From the NCBI GenBank assembly GCA_001692895.1, contig KV748260.1, positions 124,001 to 188,000 of the forward strand: a stretch of DNA of 64,000 bases. Direction: 5' to 3'. The DNA comes from Cenococcum geophilum 1.58. Taxonomy: Eukaryota; Ascomycota; Dothideomycetes; Gloniales; Gloniaceae. Below are positions 9,666-20,689 of this stretch, piece after piece. The translations under genes were made by a program, and so were the position numbers. Below the pieces are notes generated by a model, which made no database searches, was not told the origin of the DNA, and worked only from the letters and a program-made list of their open reading frames with translations. Each line of letters starts with the position of its first letter. The stretch's first letter is position 1.

Positions 9666-10238
9666 CTAACCCGGCACATCAGGCATCCGCCCAGCGCGAT
9701 CTTTACAGAAGAACTCTCCCTTCGGCGGCAGCGCACCCGGACCACCTAGGCTCCCCACACAAATATATCGGAAATGCTCTTTCGCGGTTTCCTGAACCAA
9801 ATAACGCGCGGGCCATATTAGCAATTGTAATAGTAGCAGTAGCAGCACCAGTCACGACATATCTCCCTCCACCCCAGGCTCCCATCAAGCTCCCCACTCC
9901 CACTTCCTCCCCTCCTCTCCCCTTCCCTTCACCCCCAAAAACCAGAAACTCGAAAATCCCACCTACCCATACTCCAAAATAAAGCTCCCGCACTTCCCGC
10001 AAAACTCCCTACGGGCCAGCGTCCCAGACCCATTGTCCGCTACATGCTCGGTCGGCGCCCCAGACTCCGCCGTGTAGGCGAAGCTGGAAACTGGCACTTT
10101 GGCCGTCAGGCTGTAGTTGGTGCCGAAGGCCTTCTTGCAGTTGCGGCGGTGGCGGAGGGAGGTGCGGGCGTCGGAGGGGGAGGCGAGGGAGAGCGTGTGG
10201 GTGAGGTTGCGGCAGGCGCAGGAACCTGTGAGGTGCAT
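9666..10238 (-). pseudogene. GFA (glutathione-dependent formaldehyde-activating type) family gene, broken
   Basis: The minus strand from ATG 10238 encodes a GFA/CENP-V fold protein: GSCACRN, then a segment that should hold Cys-His-Cys-x-x-Cys, then FCGKCGSFILEYG. A second exon reads FRYICVGSLGG and LPPKGEFFCKDRAGRMPDVPG to a stop at 9666. Two lesions are visible. The central zinc-ligand motif reads SLRHRRNCKK, so two expected Cys are Arg (CGC for TGC). After LEYG there is an in-frame TAG, and no donor-acceptor pair of matching phase joins the exons; the best acceptor (TTCAG before GAA ACC) is phase 0 whereas both plausible donors are phase 2. If GAG became TAG, a GTGGGA donor would fit. I read it as a decayed gene; a non-standard intron is the alternative. 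Confidence 0.6.
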
Positions 10239-10834
10239 TGGAGGGACAAGGGTGGGTTACGTGAGGAGAGAACAGAGTGGTGGAGCAGTCAGAACAGCAG
10301 AGCAGCAGAGCGGCAGAGCGGCAGAGCAGCAGAGCGGTAGCACTATAGAGAGGCCGAGCAGTAGAGTAACTGAGTAGTGGGATATCGTGGAATGTTGATG
10401 TTTAATTTGAATATGTAGGATTGACGTCACGCTGGACCCCGAGTGTGAGCAGGATCGGCGGTGGTGCGCGTTTTAGGGGAAATGGCGGAGAGCGTGGATT
10501 AGGCATTGTGGGAGAGGAGGATGGATTGGAAGATTGTTTGGACGGCGTTGAACTCGAAATTGATTTCTGAGATGAGAGAAAGCGGGAGTGTTATATCTTT
10601 CTTTTGTATCTCTTAAGCTTCGTATAGGACGCCTCTAAGACCACAATTCAGCAGTCAAAATGGTTAGAGACCAGTTAAAACCAGCAGGTAGTTAAGAAAG
10701 GCGGGTAGATGCAGATGATTAAACTTAAGAGGAGTCTGGATTCCCTAGGCTATCAAGAAGCATAATGTAGAATAAGCAGTATATGATACAGTACGCCATT
10801 AACTCACTAATCCATGCTTTTTGGTTCTTCATTA
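10239..10834. other. Intergenic with an 8-bp minisatellite
   Basis: About 10297-10340 holds five imperfect 8-bp units (AGCGGCAG-like). The remainder has no recognised feature and forms the upstream region of the GFA pseudogene and the 3' flank of PHB1. Confidence 0.5.
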
Positions 10835-11776
10835 TTATCTCAAACCCAACAAAAAGTTGCCTCCCTTCCCACTGTCGCTTCCAGATCCCCCACCTGGTAG
10901 ATATGAGACATTAGGGTTACCAGCCAACATCTGCGCAATATCCTTCTGTGTTTCAATCCGTCGAATCATAATAAGACCATCGCCAGACTTCGCCACGGCC
11001 TTGCTGATCGTGTCTGCCGCCTCTGCTTCACCCTCAGCCCGAATGACGTTTGCCTGCCTCTCCTGCTCAGCCTTCTCCACAATGAATCTTGCCCTCTCCG
11101 CTTCCTGTTGCGCGATTTGCTTCTCCTCCACAGCCTTGGTGAACTCTTTGCCGAATGTCATATGTGTAATGGATACATCTTCTAAGGCGATGTTGAATTC
11201 TTGAGCGCGCTTGAGGAGATCGGTTCGGATGCGGTTGCTCACGGCTTCACGCTGGGTAATGAGTTCGGCAGCGTCGAACTGTGCGACGATAGCCTTGAGC
11301 ACTTCGTTTCCAATTGAAGGGAGAACACGCTCGTCGTAGTCTTGACCGAGGTTCTGGAGGCGGTGTTAGCGGAAATGGGAACTCTACTGACTCCACTTGA
11401 CGGCTGCTTCTAAGACAACACAGAATTGGGAACTATAAGAGACATTGTTCCATACCTGGTAGATCTTCGGCAGCATTTGCACCTCCGGCCTATGCAGCAC
11501 TCTGAGTGTTAAGCTCACCATCTGCAGATCTTTGCTACCTGTTGTCGTCGAGATGTTCCGTGGCTTTGTCCTCACATCATAAATGATGCTCTTCTGTAAC
11601 CAGGGAATAAGAAAATGTGTTCCCTCATTAACAACCTGATCCTTGACTCCGGAAAGCCTATCGAAGATGACGGCGCGGGTGCCGCCTTTAACATCGTAAA
11701 TCGAGGACTGGATGAGGGTATAACCTAAGGCGGCGGGGACGGCCCATTTGTAGACCGCTGAGAGGGCATTCGCCAT
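10835..11776 (-). CDS. PHB1: Prohibitin 1
   Basis: Model: exons 11776-11456 and 11353-10835, 279 aa, with one 102-bp intron (GTATGG...CTAAC...CAG) that joins IYQ to [19 protein letters not shown]. The protein has an N-terminal membrane anchor, the SPFH/PHB domain ([41 protein letters not shown]), the coiled-coil region [20 protein letters not shown], and the end [13 protein letters not shown], all diagnostic of Phb1 rather than Phb2. Prohibitins form ring complexes in the mitochondrial inner membrane that act as a scaffold and as regulators of the m-AAA protease. The ATG at 11776 is chosen because it starts the conserved N-terminus; an upstream in-frame ATG would add a non-conserved leader. 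It is divergent from QCR8. Confidence 0.96.
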
Positions 11777-12042
11777 TGCGCAGACGAGCGTCGGGTTCGA
11801 AGGGAGATAAGGGATAAGCGACGAGAACGGTTGATGTTGTCGCAGTTGGATGAGCTTCAAGCAAAAAGTCGAAGCTTCATCATGATCATTTTCGGTAAAG
11901 CATCATGTCACGTGCTCTCGGAATCGATGGTTCTTTCGACTCCACCTGACACCTTCAGGCAAATCCGAACCACAGCAAACGGCTCTCTCTTCTCTATCTA
12001 CACCTCCAATTTCCCTTCTAAAGTCGCCATAATACCGACAAA
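11777..12042. promoter_or_regulatory. Shared divergent promoter of PHB1 and QCR8, with a CACGTG box
   Basis: The two start codons face away from each other 266 bp apart, so both mitochondrial genes must be driven from here. A palindromic CACGTG E-box lies at 11909-11914. In yeast the QCR8 promoter is known to bind the bHLH factor Cbf1/CPF1 at such a box; conservation of that use here is inference. Confidence 0.55.
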
Positions 12043-12617
12043 ATGGGTGGCGGTGGTGGAAAAGTGCCAGGCGTGTAAGTGAACTTCAATCAAACCCGGC
12101 ACCTATACGGCCGTCCATTCCTTCAGGGCATCATGTCATTTACACATGCCATTGCGCGTCGACGACTATGCTAATATCTCCTCTTTATAGATATATGGGA
12201 TGGTGGGGTAGTCTAGGTAACTAACCCTCTGCTCAAGACCCACAAACAGCAGACTCCGATTGTCCAATCCTCCGACAGTTCCCTCAAAACTCTGGCTCAC
12301 ACAATCAACCAGGCTCTCCGCCCCAAAAGGGGGTTACCACCTATGCCTTGTCTCCAAACCGTCAAAGGCCTCTTGCAGGTGCTCTTAACAATGCGATCTT
12401 CAACACCTTTCGCCGAACGCGCCAACAAATCCTGTACTGGGCACCACCCCTCATCATCGCATATTCTACAATGCACTGGGCTATCGAGAGGTGAGGATAC
12501 TTCGCTAATGACATGTTTGTGGTTTGTGTTCAGAATACTAATGGAGTTTTCCCGAGTAGGAATGAGTATTTGAACTCCAAGCCCGGCCGAGCCGAATTTG
12601 CCGAAGGAGAAGAGTGA
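12043..12617 (+). CDS. QCR8: Cytochrome bc1 complex subunit 8 (ubiquinone-binding protein QP-C)
   Basis: Four exons: 12043-12074, 12191-12216, 12313-12490 and 12560-12617, 97 aa. Introns are 116, 96 and 69 bp; exon 2 is a 26-bp micro-exon. The joins give MGGGGGKVPGVYMGWWGSLG, then SPPQKGVTTYALSPNRQRPL, FNTFRRTRQQILYWAPP, HWAIER and NEYLNSKPGRAEFAEGEE, the complete Qcr8 pattern with its single membrane span. It is a small subunit of respiratory complex III in the inner membrane, next to cytochrome b. Sequence alone would hide this gene because the longest exon is only 178 bp. It is divergent from PHB1. Confidence 0.95.
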
Positions 12618-13411
12618 AGTATAAGATAGGGAGGTCTGCTACTTGAGTTAAGGGAGTGTTGGAGAACTTCGCAGCTTGGTGCGGAAGGACAGGAGTGTAT
12701 ATTACGAATGGGTGCCAATAGACTGTGCTAAAACCGTCAGATGAGGTTCCAAGTGGATTTGATAAGTTTCGGCAACATTGATTGGGACTTACTCAAATGT
12801 TCCACAACTCAATACTAGCCCACTAATCATCCCAACTGGCATTTTTCTCTACAAGTATTTTCTGCATGGAATTGGGAACACGGCGCTGGATTAGTGTGGA
12901 TTTCCATTTGAGGGTACAACATGGGCCTGCAATTTCCAGCTGCAGTCTTCTTACCTCCTCCTTCTCTTCTACATGCAAATCCTACAAGACAAACTTGGAG
13001 CCCTTATAATCTTTCTCGTCTTTATATGTCACGTGTGCGTTTTTGCGGTCTCTCTCGTCCACCGTAACTTACGCTAGGTAAGGTAGCTCAGCATCGCCGA
13101 AGATCCACATTTTAAATTAAGTTACAACCATCCGACCCCATTGACAAAGCATTAACTACCCGCAAACTTCTCAATTGAGAGACCAAATTTCAATTCCTCT
13201 CACAACGCTGGGCGTACTTGAGGCTACCGAATTGAACTTCAAATCGCACTCACAACCCGCCATAAAACTCAACCCAACCCCAAGACCACCAAGAAAACAC
13301 CCAAAGCCACAGGCACGACAACCCCTCCTCCAGCCCCCGGTGCGCCTTCCTAACCCCTCACCCTTTCTCACCACTCAACCACACTCGCGTTCACACCACC
13401 CCAACCCCCTA
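12618..13411. other. Intergenic, nothing recognised
   Basis: 3' flank of QCR8 and upstream flank of the broken GNAT gene. No convincing frame. Confidence 0.5.
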
Positions 13412-13748
13412 GAAATCACCTACACCCTCCAGCCCTCCCTCTCTCCCTCTCCCTCTCTCTCTCCATCCTACACACCTTCACCCTCTCAACCCGCCTAGGC
13501 CGCCTGCTCTCCCCTCCAACCTACTCACCACCGCCCGCCTCCCCGACACCACCTTCACCGGCCTCGCGCGCTGCACGAGCAACAGCGGACACGTGCTACG
13601 CGGCCGACCTCGCAGTGTCAGAAGCAGCACAGGGGCGCGGGGCGGGGCGGGAGTTGCTAGAGCGCGTGAAGCACGAGAGCGGGCCCGAGGTCGGGGTGGT
13701 GGTGCTGTTTGGGAGTGCAGCTGGTGGGGGAGGGGGGTTTGCGCGCAG
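13412..13748 (+). pseudogene. GNAT-family N-acetyltransferase remnant with several frameshifts
   Basis: Fragments in all three forward frames line up in the order expected for a small fungal GNAT: EITYTLQPSLSP (frame a), ILHTFTLSTR (frame b), NLLTTARLPDTTFTGLARC (frame c), then CYAADLAVSEAAQGRGAGRE and LLERVKHESGPEVGVVVLF (frame b). AQGRGAGRE is the acetyl-CoA loop (Gln-x-x-Gly-x-Gly). At least three frame changes are needed; the first falls in a CT-rich microsatellite (about 13434-13472), a natural slippage site. The C-terminal FYER-like part is absent. No introns of suitable phase explain the frame changes, so I read it as a pseudogene. Confidence 0.5.
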
Positions 13749-14758
13749 GTAAGGATGGCAAGGGCGAGGAGTTGTTCTGTGCGGGTGCGGGGGGAGGTGG
13801 GGTGGGAGGTCCTGAAACTCCCCACGGCGCATCTGGCGGCTTTGGGCCGGCGCTGGTGATGGCTTGGTGGATTCGACTGCGGCTTCGTGGGTTGCTTGGG
13901 TTTAGGTCCGGCTCGTGTTTGTGGGTGGTTTGGGAATACGCGGTCAGCCATCCGGGTAGACGCAGGGCATTTGGTCGATGCTTCAGTATTTATGTGGAGG
14001 TTTCGTTTTGGAGTTATGGCTGTTCCATTAAATTCAAAACCGCAGTCATGGTTTCCTTGCAGAACCCAACCTTATCCCAAGACCTGTGATCCTCCCCAAT
14101 CCTTCTATTGCTGTTCTTGTAAGTTTGGACTAATGTCATTGGTATTGCACCCATCCTGCATTAACTGCGGTCAAAATCTTCCTAGGCCCTTGCCTTAGCA
14201 TCACGCCTTTTTAGCTACGCTATTAATTCTGATATATATGCAGATCCAGCGTGGGCCTTTTTAAGAGACCGTAAGGTGTTAGTGTTTAAATCGTTGCCAG
14301 CGACTTTAAACAATTATGCTTCGAGGGTGCTTGCGGTTACTAAAATTAAAATAATGCAAGAGACCTTGCTTTTCTTTACCCCTCCCTTTCTGTTTTTTAA
14401 TTTTTATTTTGTGTTTGAAAATAGTCCCATTTACTCTGTATGTGTCATCACGAGAATTCTCTCAAACCCTTGCCCAAAAAATGGGTTACAAGTCTCATAA
14501 GGACCTTCCAAGGACAAGAAATCGAGCCTTAATTCTAAAGTAAGGATTCCACCACATGCCATTTTATTTTACATCCACCGGTCTCTCTATTCCTTCAACG
14601 GAAGATCGCCCATATCGCGGCTGTGGCCAGCGTTAGTATCTACTCCCTAAAACATATACCGTGAATGAAAAAGAGTGGAGCGCATCCGAGCAACAGACCC
14701 GAGCCCGTACATAAACGGCCAGCCATCGACTTCCAGCCAGTACACATGCTCGAAAAGC
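13749..14758. other. Intergenic, nothing recognised
   Basis: Frames here are antisense or low-complexity. No repeat or gene identified. Confidence 0.45.
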
Positions 14759-15159
14759 TTAAGATTGCAAGTTGCGCAAATGGTCGTGATGTTCCCGAGT
14801 GCTGCCTTCACCCTCATTCGGCCCAGCCTCATTATTTGAACCTTCCTTGGCATCAGCATCTAATTGTTGTGCCTCTGCCTCCCAGTATCTATCACCCAGT
14901 GCTCTATCTGCCATGAGGTACGGACCTGCACCTGTTCATCTCTCAATCCCGAAGTCAGCTGAGTAGGGAGAGCCCGACCGTATCCACGCGATCCTACTGA
15001 GCTGCTAGGGTAGGTTGCTGTTGATGGATATCCAGCTATTGTCGAAGGAACTCGCGAGGTAATTGGGCTGACGGGCGTCGAGTCAAGCTCTGATGTCGTG
15101 CACACCTCCCTCGAGCCTAGTTCAGGACTCACTGGGTGCAAATTCAGTGACATTGGTGA
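14759..15159 (-). other. Possible cytoplasmic-tail extension of the neighbouring membrane protein
   Basis: Downstream of the TAG at 15160-15162 the same frame stays open (SPMSLNLHPVSPELGSREV onward). A possible 47-bp intron (donor GTCGGG, CTGAC branch, acceptor CAG) joins it to a second open stretch ending GSTREHHDHLRNLQS at 14759. Composition (Ser/Pro/Thr, ELGSREV) is like the cytoplasmic tails of fungal single-pass proteins. It would be coding if the TAG is removed by an intron (for example a ~125-bp one starting GTCGTT after KTEE) or if the stop is a recent mutation. Confidence 0.35.
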
Positions 15160-16322
15160 CTATGGTTCTCGTGGGCTTCGAGGAGAGATGATCTCTACTA
15201 TGGCGTTATCCGGGTTGCTGTTTCCGGGGGTGTTTTGATCATAGGCTGGGATTTTCTTCAATCGAATGGAGGAACTGTTAACGACCTCCTCGGTTTTACG
15301 CCGTTGACGGAGGAGCAGCAACATTGCAGTTATGACTAGAAAGATACATGTAAGACCTGAGCCTATTGAAATCCCGATAATAGCTCCACGGGGTAGTACT
15401 AAATGCAGAAGTTGCTGGAATGATTGGGGGTAAATTGGATGGATTTATGACTCCTGCTATTAAAGTGGATTGTGCAAAAGATCCATCTAGGCCAGGTGAT
15501 GGTGCGTTTGCGGGATTATCGCTCCTGGAGTCCAAACTGGCGGAGGACATGGCTGGAGAAGGACTTACCGTGGTTGTATCGGTTTCAGTGACGAATATAG
15601 TGGATACAGTCGCTATTGCTGTTGAATCACTAGTCACTGTGCTGGTGAAAGATGCCGTGAAGATGCCTCCTACAGAGTTACTTTGCGGATATCAGAATTA
15701 GTTCGTCGCGCCCAACAAACACTTACCAGCATATGGCGGATTGATAATTTTCGATGTTTAAATTTGTGTAACATATTCCACGAGCCGGATTCGAGCTAGG
15801 TGATCGTCTATTAAACCTCACAAGTCATCTCATTGAGGCTTGAAGATGCTGCTCACCAAGAAAGGCATCCGTCAGTGTCCTTGTTCACACAAATATTACC
15901 AGCCGAGTCGCCGTACTCGAAACATATGGTTCGGGGTGCGCAGCTTGATCTATGAGCATGGGAAAGGTGTTAGGGTTGAGCATTTGCTCAAGAAAGTGAT
16001 GGAAGCTCACATAGAACAGCGCCTAATGTAGCCGTTAGCTCCACTATAACAAGTCCCCGTTTGGCAGGCAACTGAGCTTCGTTAGGAGAGTTGAATTGAG
16101 TCAAGGCATATTAATTTGAGATGACATACAAACACCGCGCCCGCCGTCACAGTCCTGAAACCCTCGTTGATCTAGTAAAGCCGCATGTTTTACATTGAAG
16201 CCTTTAGTAGCTGAACTAGGAAGGGGGAAATGTGGCGCTGGAGTGATGAGAATGCGGCCTGCAGTCGATGCCACGTGAAGCAGGACGAAGATAACCACGA
16301 ATGGACAAAACGTGGGACCCAT
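15160..16322 (-). CDS. Cys-rich single-pass membrane protein with signal peptide
   Basis: Six-exon model: 16322-16136, 16071-16011, 15949-15857, 15795-15727, 15680-15569 and 15414-15160, 258 aa. Introns are 64, 60, 61, 46 and 154 bp and all phases match. The protein starts with a signal peptide (MGPTFCPFVVIFVLLHVAS), followed by an ectodomain with about a dozen Cys (QTGTCYSGANGYIRRCS, SSCAPRTICF, GNICVNKDTDGCLSCSN, ICYTNL), a short Ser/Thr stalk (TVSTIFVTETDTTT), one membrane span near residues 185-207 (IIGISIGSGLTCIFLVITAM), then a basic RQRRKTEE stop-transfer and a tail. The architecture is that of fungal wall-sensor or receptor-like proteins (WSC/Mid2 style), but the Cys pattern is not WSC and I do not recognise the family. 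It probably sits in the plasma membrane. The C-terminus is uncertain (see the entry for 14759-15159). Confidence 0.6.
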
Positions 16323-17060
16323 TTTCGAGAGGTTGGAGAGCTGAGAGTTTGTGGAAAGGAGGCGCGAGGTGGAGGAAACATACATGAACACCTGCTTGCA
16401 ACAGACGACGCGCAACTAGCCAATGCAAAGCAAAACAATGGTTTGCTGTGAATTTTGGCAAGGTGAAGCTCGCAGCGATGGCGATGGTGAATCTAGCGAG
16501 GGAGATTGCTTGAGAGAGTGAGGGTGAGACGAGGCCACCCCAATGGCGGATAGCTACAGAAATGAACCGGGTTCTTTCCTTCTCTAACATACACCGGGCT
16601 TACCAAGTAAATTCGAATCAAATATGTTGGCGAAGCTTCGCTAAGTGAAAAGCTGTGTAGCCGTACAGAAATATATCCACTGACAAACTCGGAGGAGTCT
16701 GAGCCATTCATCCACTCACCCAGAGAAAGCAAACAAACAAACTAGCAACTAGCTAGCTAGCTAACCAACCAATGACCGGCTTAGTATTCACTTCCCAACT
16801 GGGATTCCCGTCCGCAATTTCATAGTGTTGCATGCCTCTAGTGAAGGGAACTGTCTTTCTTCTTTCTCTCGCTCCAGTGCATTTGTTTATTGTGGAACGC
16901 ATTGAAAGCGTGCCAAATGCACAGAATTAGGTCGCTGCTTTGGCTGGTTGTTGTTCTAATAGCCATGACGCATTGCATTATTGTCGACCACTATTGCAAG
17001 AAATTGTAAGAATATTTCGAGGACAGACAGCTACAGGGCTTTTTCAATATCTAATGCCCT
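16323..17060. other. Intergenic, nothing recognised
   Basis: Upstream region of the Cys-rich membrane protein and 3' flank of the deaminase gene. A short TAGC tandem run occurs at about 16749-16761. No gene seen. Confidence 0.5.
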
Positions 17061-19168
17061 TTATCTCAAGGAGTCTGCGCGATCACTGTATTGCGTGATA
17101 ATCCATGCACAGAAGCTCTCCCACTCCCCATTAAAATTATCCTTCGCTCTCCTCTTCTCTTCGTCTGTGAGGCAGCTGTATGTTATGCTCCACTCGGCCA
17201 ATTGTCGCCATCCGTGAAGATTCATTGTTGGTGTGCCTACCATAATCTGGTAGAATTCATGAGAGAGCGAGTTGCTAATGCGAACATCACCCCTAAGTCA
17301 GCCGATTAAGCTCACGAACAAGACAGAGAGAAAGAGGTGGTTCTACCTGAAGAGTGAAGGATTATCGCTATTAACCGTACACGGGATGCCAGCAGCTAGT
17401 AATTGTGGATAAGGATGTTCTTTAATGTTCCTGCAAAGGTGAAGAAGCTCGTTGGATATAGGGCAAAGCTCGATGCAAATGTCTTTCTTCTTGAATTCTT
17501 CAATCAAGCGAGGGTGCTTAACTAGAGAAAATCCATGTCCTATCCGTTTGGACTTTAAGAGAACCGCATCATAGAGATTAGAGTTCGCTGGGTCCTTCGA
17601 GCCACCAGTATCTAGCAGCGTTTCACCCGCATGGAACATGAACGGGATGTTAAGATTTAGCTCCTCGCAGGTTTTTTGGAATGACATCAACTCTTCCTTA
17701 TAGAATCCAATGTGGTTGGGTCGGTCCTCCGCTCCGACGAGGTCAAACCCTAGGGAGATGTCAGGTAAACCACCTTATAGAGGCGTTCCAACCCCTAAAA
17801 AATGTATGGGAATGACCACTTACCACAAATCAGGTCGGGAAATTTAATCTTCAACTTGATGCAATCCTGCATTTCTTCGCGCATACGAGTTTTCGGTATT
17901 GACCTAGGAGTGCAGTAGATGATTTTAAGGCCAAATGGGAACAAATGTAGTTTGCCTTGTGACCTCAGCTCTTTCTTCTTCGCCTCGACTGCGCCTTGGA
18001 TAAGTTCCATTTGCTCGTCATGGTTAACTTTGCCAATGCCGTCATCACTAGGGATGGATTTGTCCATCAACATTGGGCGTAGCTCGGCATACATGATCCT
18101 TTCCTTTATCATACGGTCAATAGCCTTTCCAATGTACCAAGTAAAGGCTTTTTTATAGTTTAGAAGTCCTTTAAAGCAGCGTGTGGCTTGGTTAAAGCGC
18201 GCCCAGACACTTTGCACACGGATAAGCATACCAGTCTACTAGTTTGCAAAGGCGACTTACCCGTTGACTGTCTGTGAAATTCCGTATGCCTCGTCCTCAC
18301 TTAACACCATCTTGTCCTTTAGCCACACCTCAGCACTTTCCAACTCAATATGTGGATCTTCGTCAGTGTCAACCTCGTTCGCACCGTTCTTTTGAACACT
18401 GTTTGGTTGGACCGTCGTTTTCTGTTTAGCAGTCTCCTTCTCAATCAAGTGGCAAAACTGCAAATGGAATTTTTCACGGAAATCTGACCACCTCATCCAT
18501 GGCTGAGACCCTGGTGCTTTCCATTCTGGGTTATAGGTAGGCAAGAACACGTTAGATGACTCAGTATCATCAGGAATAACGTTAAAAACCATCTCTGTTT
18601 CCTTGAGGTCGGCTTCTGTTAATAGAGGCTGGGTGCTTCTGATATACATGTTCGGCACTTTTCTAGCTTCTTGAAGGAGTATCTCGGGCTGTAGTTCCGC
18701 ATTGAAATGCAGATGCAGATGTGCTCCTTTAGGCATATGTTTTGAAATCCGAAAGACCTCACTTCTCTCGATGCGTTTTCTATTAGTAAGAAATTGGCCG
18801 CCCATATCAAGAGTTTCCGGTCCTGGAATTGCCTCGGATGCTCTGTTCCCGAAATGATTATCTCTTTCATCTTCTCGTATTCTGCGCACTATCTCAGCGG
18901 CTTCCTTTTCATTATCTGAAGCAAACAGTTTCGTGTTTCGGTACCAGGAAGTTTGTTCTTCCCGGCCCAATAGGCTAGCACGCTCCTCATCATAAATACC
19001 ATGGTCATGAGAGTTTTGATATATAGAGGGTTCAAGATTGCCTCCAAATGCTTTGTCCACACTTTGCAGACGCTCTTCTTTCGTGGGTTCTTCACTCATG
19101 ATCATTTGCGTGTCTGTAGTAGGCATTGGGCTCCTTTTCCGTTTCTTTCTTGCTTCGGTCAGTCGCAT
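17061..19168 (-). CDS. Adenosine deaminase of the ADA2/CECR1 (ADGF) type
   Basis: Exons 19168-18261, 18209-17824, 17749-17347 and 17292-17061, 642 aa. Introns are 51, 74 and 54 bp and all phases match. Metal and substrate residues of the adenosine/AMP deaminase family are present: MPKGAHLHLHF (His150, His152, His154; zinc ligands normally the first two), FMFHAGE (His471, Glu474), RIGHGFSLVKHP (His503) and CTVNSDNPSLF (Asp560). GVWARFN and SHEFYQIMVGT are typical of the ADGF/CECR1 branch rather than classical ADA. The enzyme would convert adenosine (or deoxyadenosine) to inosine. There is no signal peptide (N-terminus MRLTEARKKRKR), unlike animal ADA2, so a cytosolic location is inferred. The Arg/Lys-rich start could also be a nuclear signal. 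Confidence 0.9.
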
Positions 19169-20689
19169 AGCATGGCCACCATAGGGTCTGTTTGGAATAT
19201 CGTCAGTGTTGTTTCGTTCTCGGTGAGATCTGAAGCTATATTAGCACTGTATGTGGACTAAGAAATTCATTAGAGGTTTGCACTTGCGCCGGAAACGAAA
19301 CAAGAGAAGGTGGTGGGGCAGACAAACAATGAAGGAATTAGGAAGCCGCACTTCAACCATCCCGACCGGGTGCTGTTCGTACCGCTCTGATTATTTGACT
19401 CAGAGTCAATCGGCATGCCTGATGGATTGATATATTGGCAGCATTCACAGATGTAGCATCTGGGACTTCTCTGAGAGAAGGTTGTACGATATAACGAAGC
19501 AATCCAATGTGGAACTATGGCCAATAAAGATATATCTGTAGCCTGCGAGGCAAAAAATTTGGTACCTTAGAAAGGCTGATTTGGTGGAAGGCTGTGGCCT
19601 CACTCGCGGCGGTCAGTTCTTGATGGAGGTGGGACCGAGCAAGGCTGGCCTAATAAGACGGACTATTAACTGGGGGACTATCTTTGCGGCGAGGCCAGAA
19701 ATTTCTTCAAAAAGGTCCCAGTGGTTGATCAGCCTTATATGTTCAGCAAAGATCTGGTGTAGTTAGTTTATCACGAGTCTTCAGCTGCGCCCCCTTGTCA
19801 CGGGAGAGGCTGACACCGGCAGGGCGGGGGAGTCACGAAGCAAGGGGCATAGAAATGAGGATGACATGGTAGGCTATGACTATGATAGGGGAGGAGGAAA
19901 ACAGAAAGCATCGCTTGTATCCTTGATGAAATTATATGTTTGAGGTATGAATATAGAGACAAGGAATAGAAATGTAAAGGTTATGTAGGGAGATCGGGTG
20001 CCTGAGGACTCAGTACGAACAGAAGCTTATACATACGATGCTATGCGGCGCATCCAAGAGGAAGTTATATATGTCACTCGCTAGGCCGATAGACCGCGAC
20101 ACCGATAATGGTTGGCCCAAGAATAATGAGGTTGATGTTTATCGCGCCCCGCTGCGGAGGGTCTGCTTCGGAGTAGTCTCGCGGAGAGGATCGCGGGGAT
20201 GTAGCACAGGTCAAGAGGTCAAAGACACCAGTCGATGGCGCGATGCGCGAGATATTGCGACAACGGTAGTATCAGAAGAGTAGAGAAACCGACGTTTTAG
20301 GATAACCGCGCGCGAGTAACTAGTTGAGTGCTTGATGTTTTCGCGATGGAAAGTGCCGCCTAATTGCACCGCCCTGGCTTAACCCAATCTCTCGCTTCCT
20401 CAGGCCCCACAGCTACTGCGTGAGGCTGAAAAGAGAAACGTTTCCTGCATTGACCGGTCTGGCTAGGAGGCTATGTTTTCTGTCATTCATGATTTGCATC
20501 ACCTCCTCTCTTGGCCCTTGGCCCTTTCTCCGACTTTCGTTCGTTTCTCCATGAACACCTTCATATATATCCAATATCCGTGTTATCCCTCACGGCCTCA
20601 TCCTCCGCATCCTTCAGTAGTCTTGGTTCGTCTTCATGAGGTAGAACACCAATTGACCAGGTCACCCAGTAGAACGTTCGCCTGCCAGC
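19169..20689. other. Long intergenic region between divergent genes
   Basis: About 1.5 kb between the divergently transcribed deaminase and the four-pass membrane protein. No coding exon, tRNA or transposon recognised. The last ~250 bp before 20690 are CT-rich, as in fungal promoters. Confidence 0.45.
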
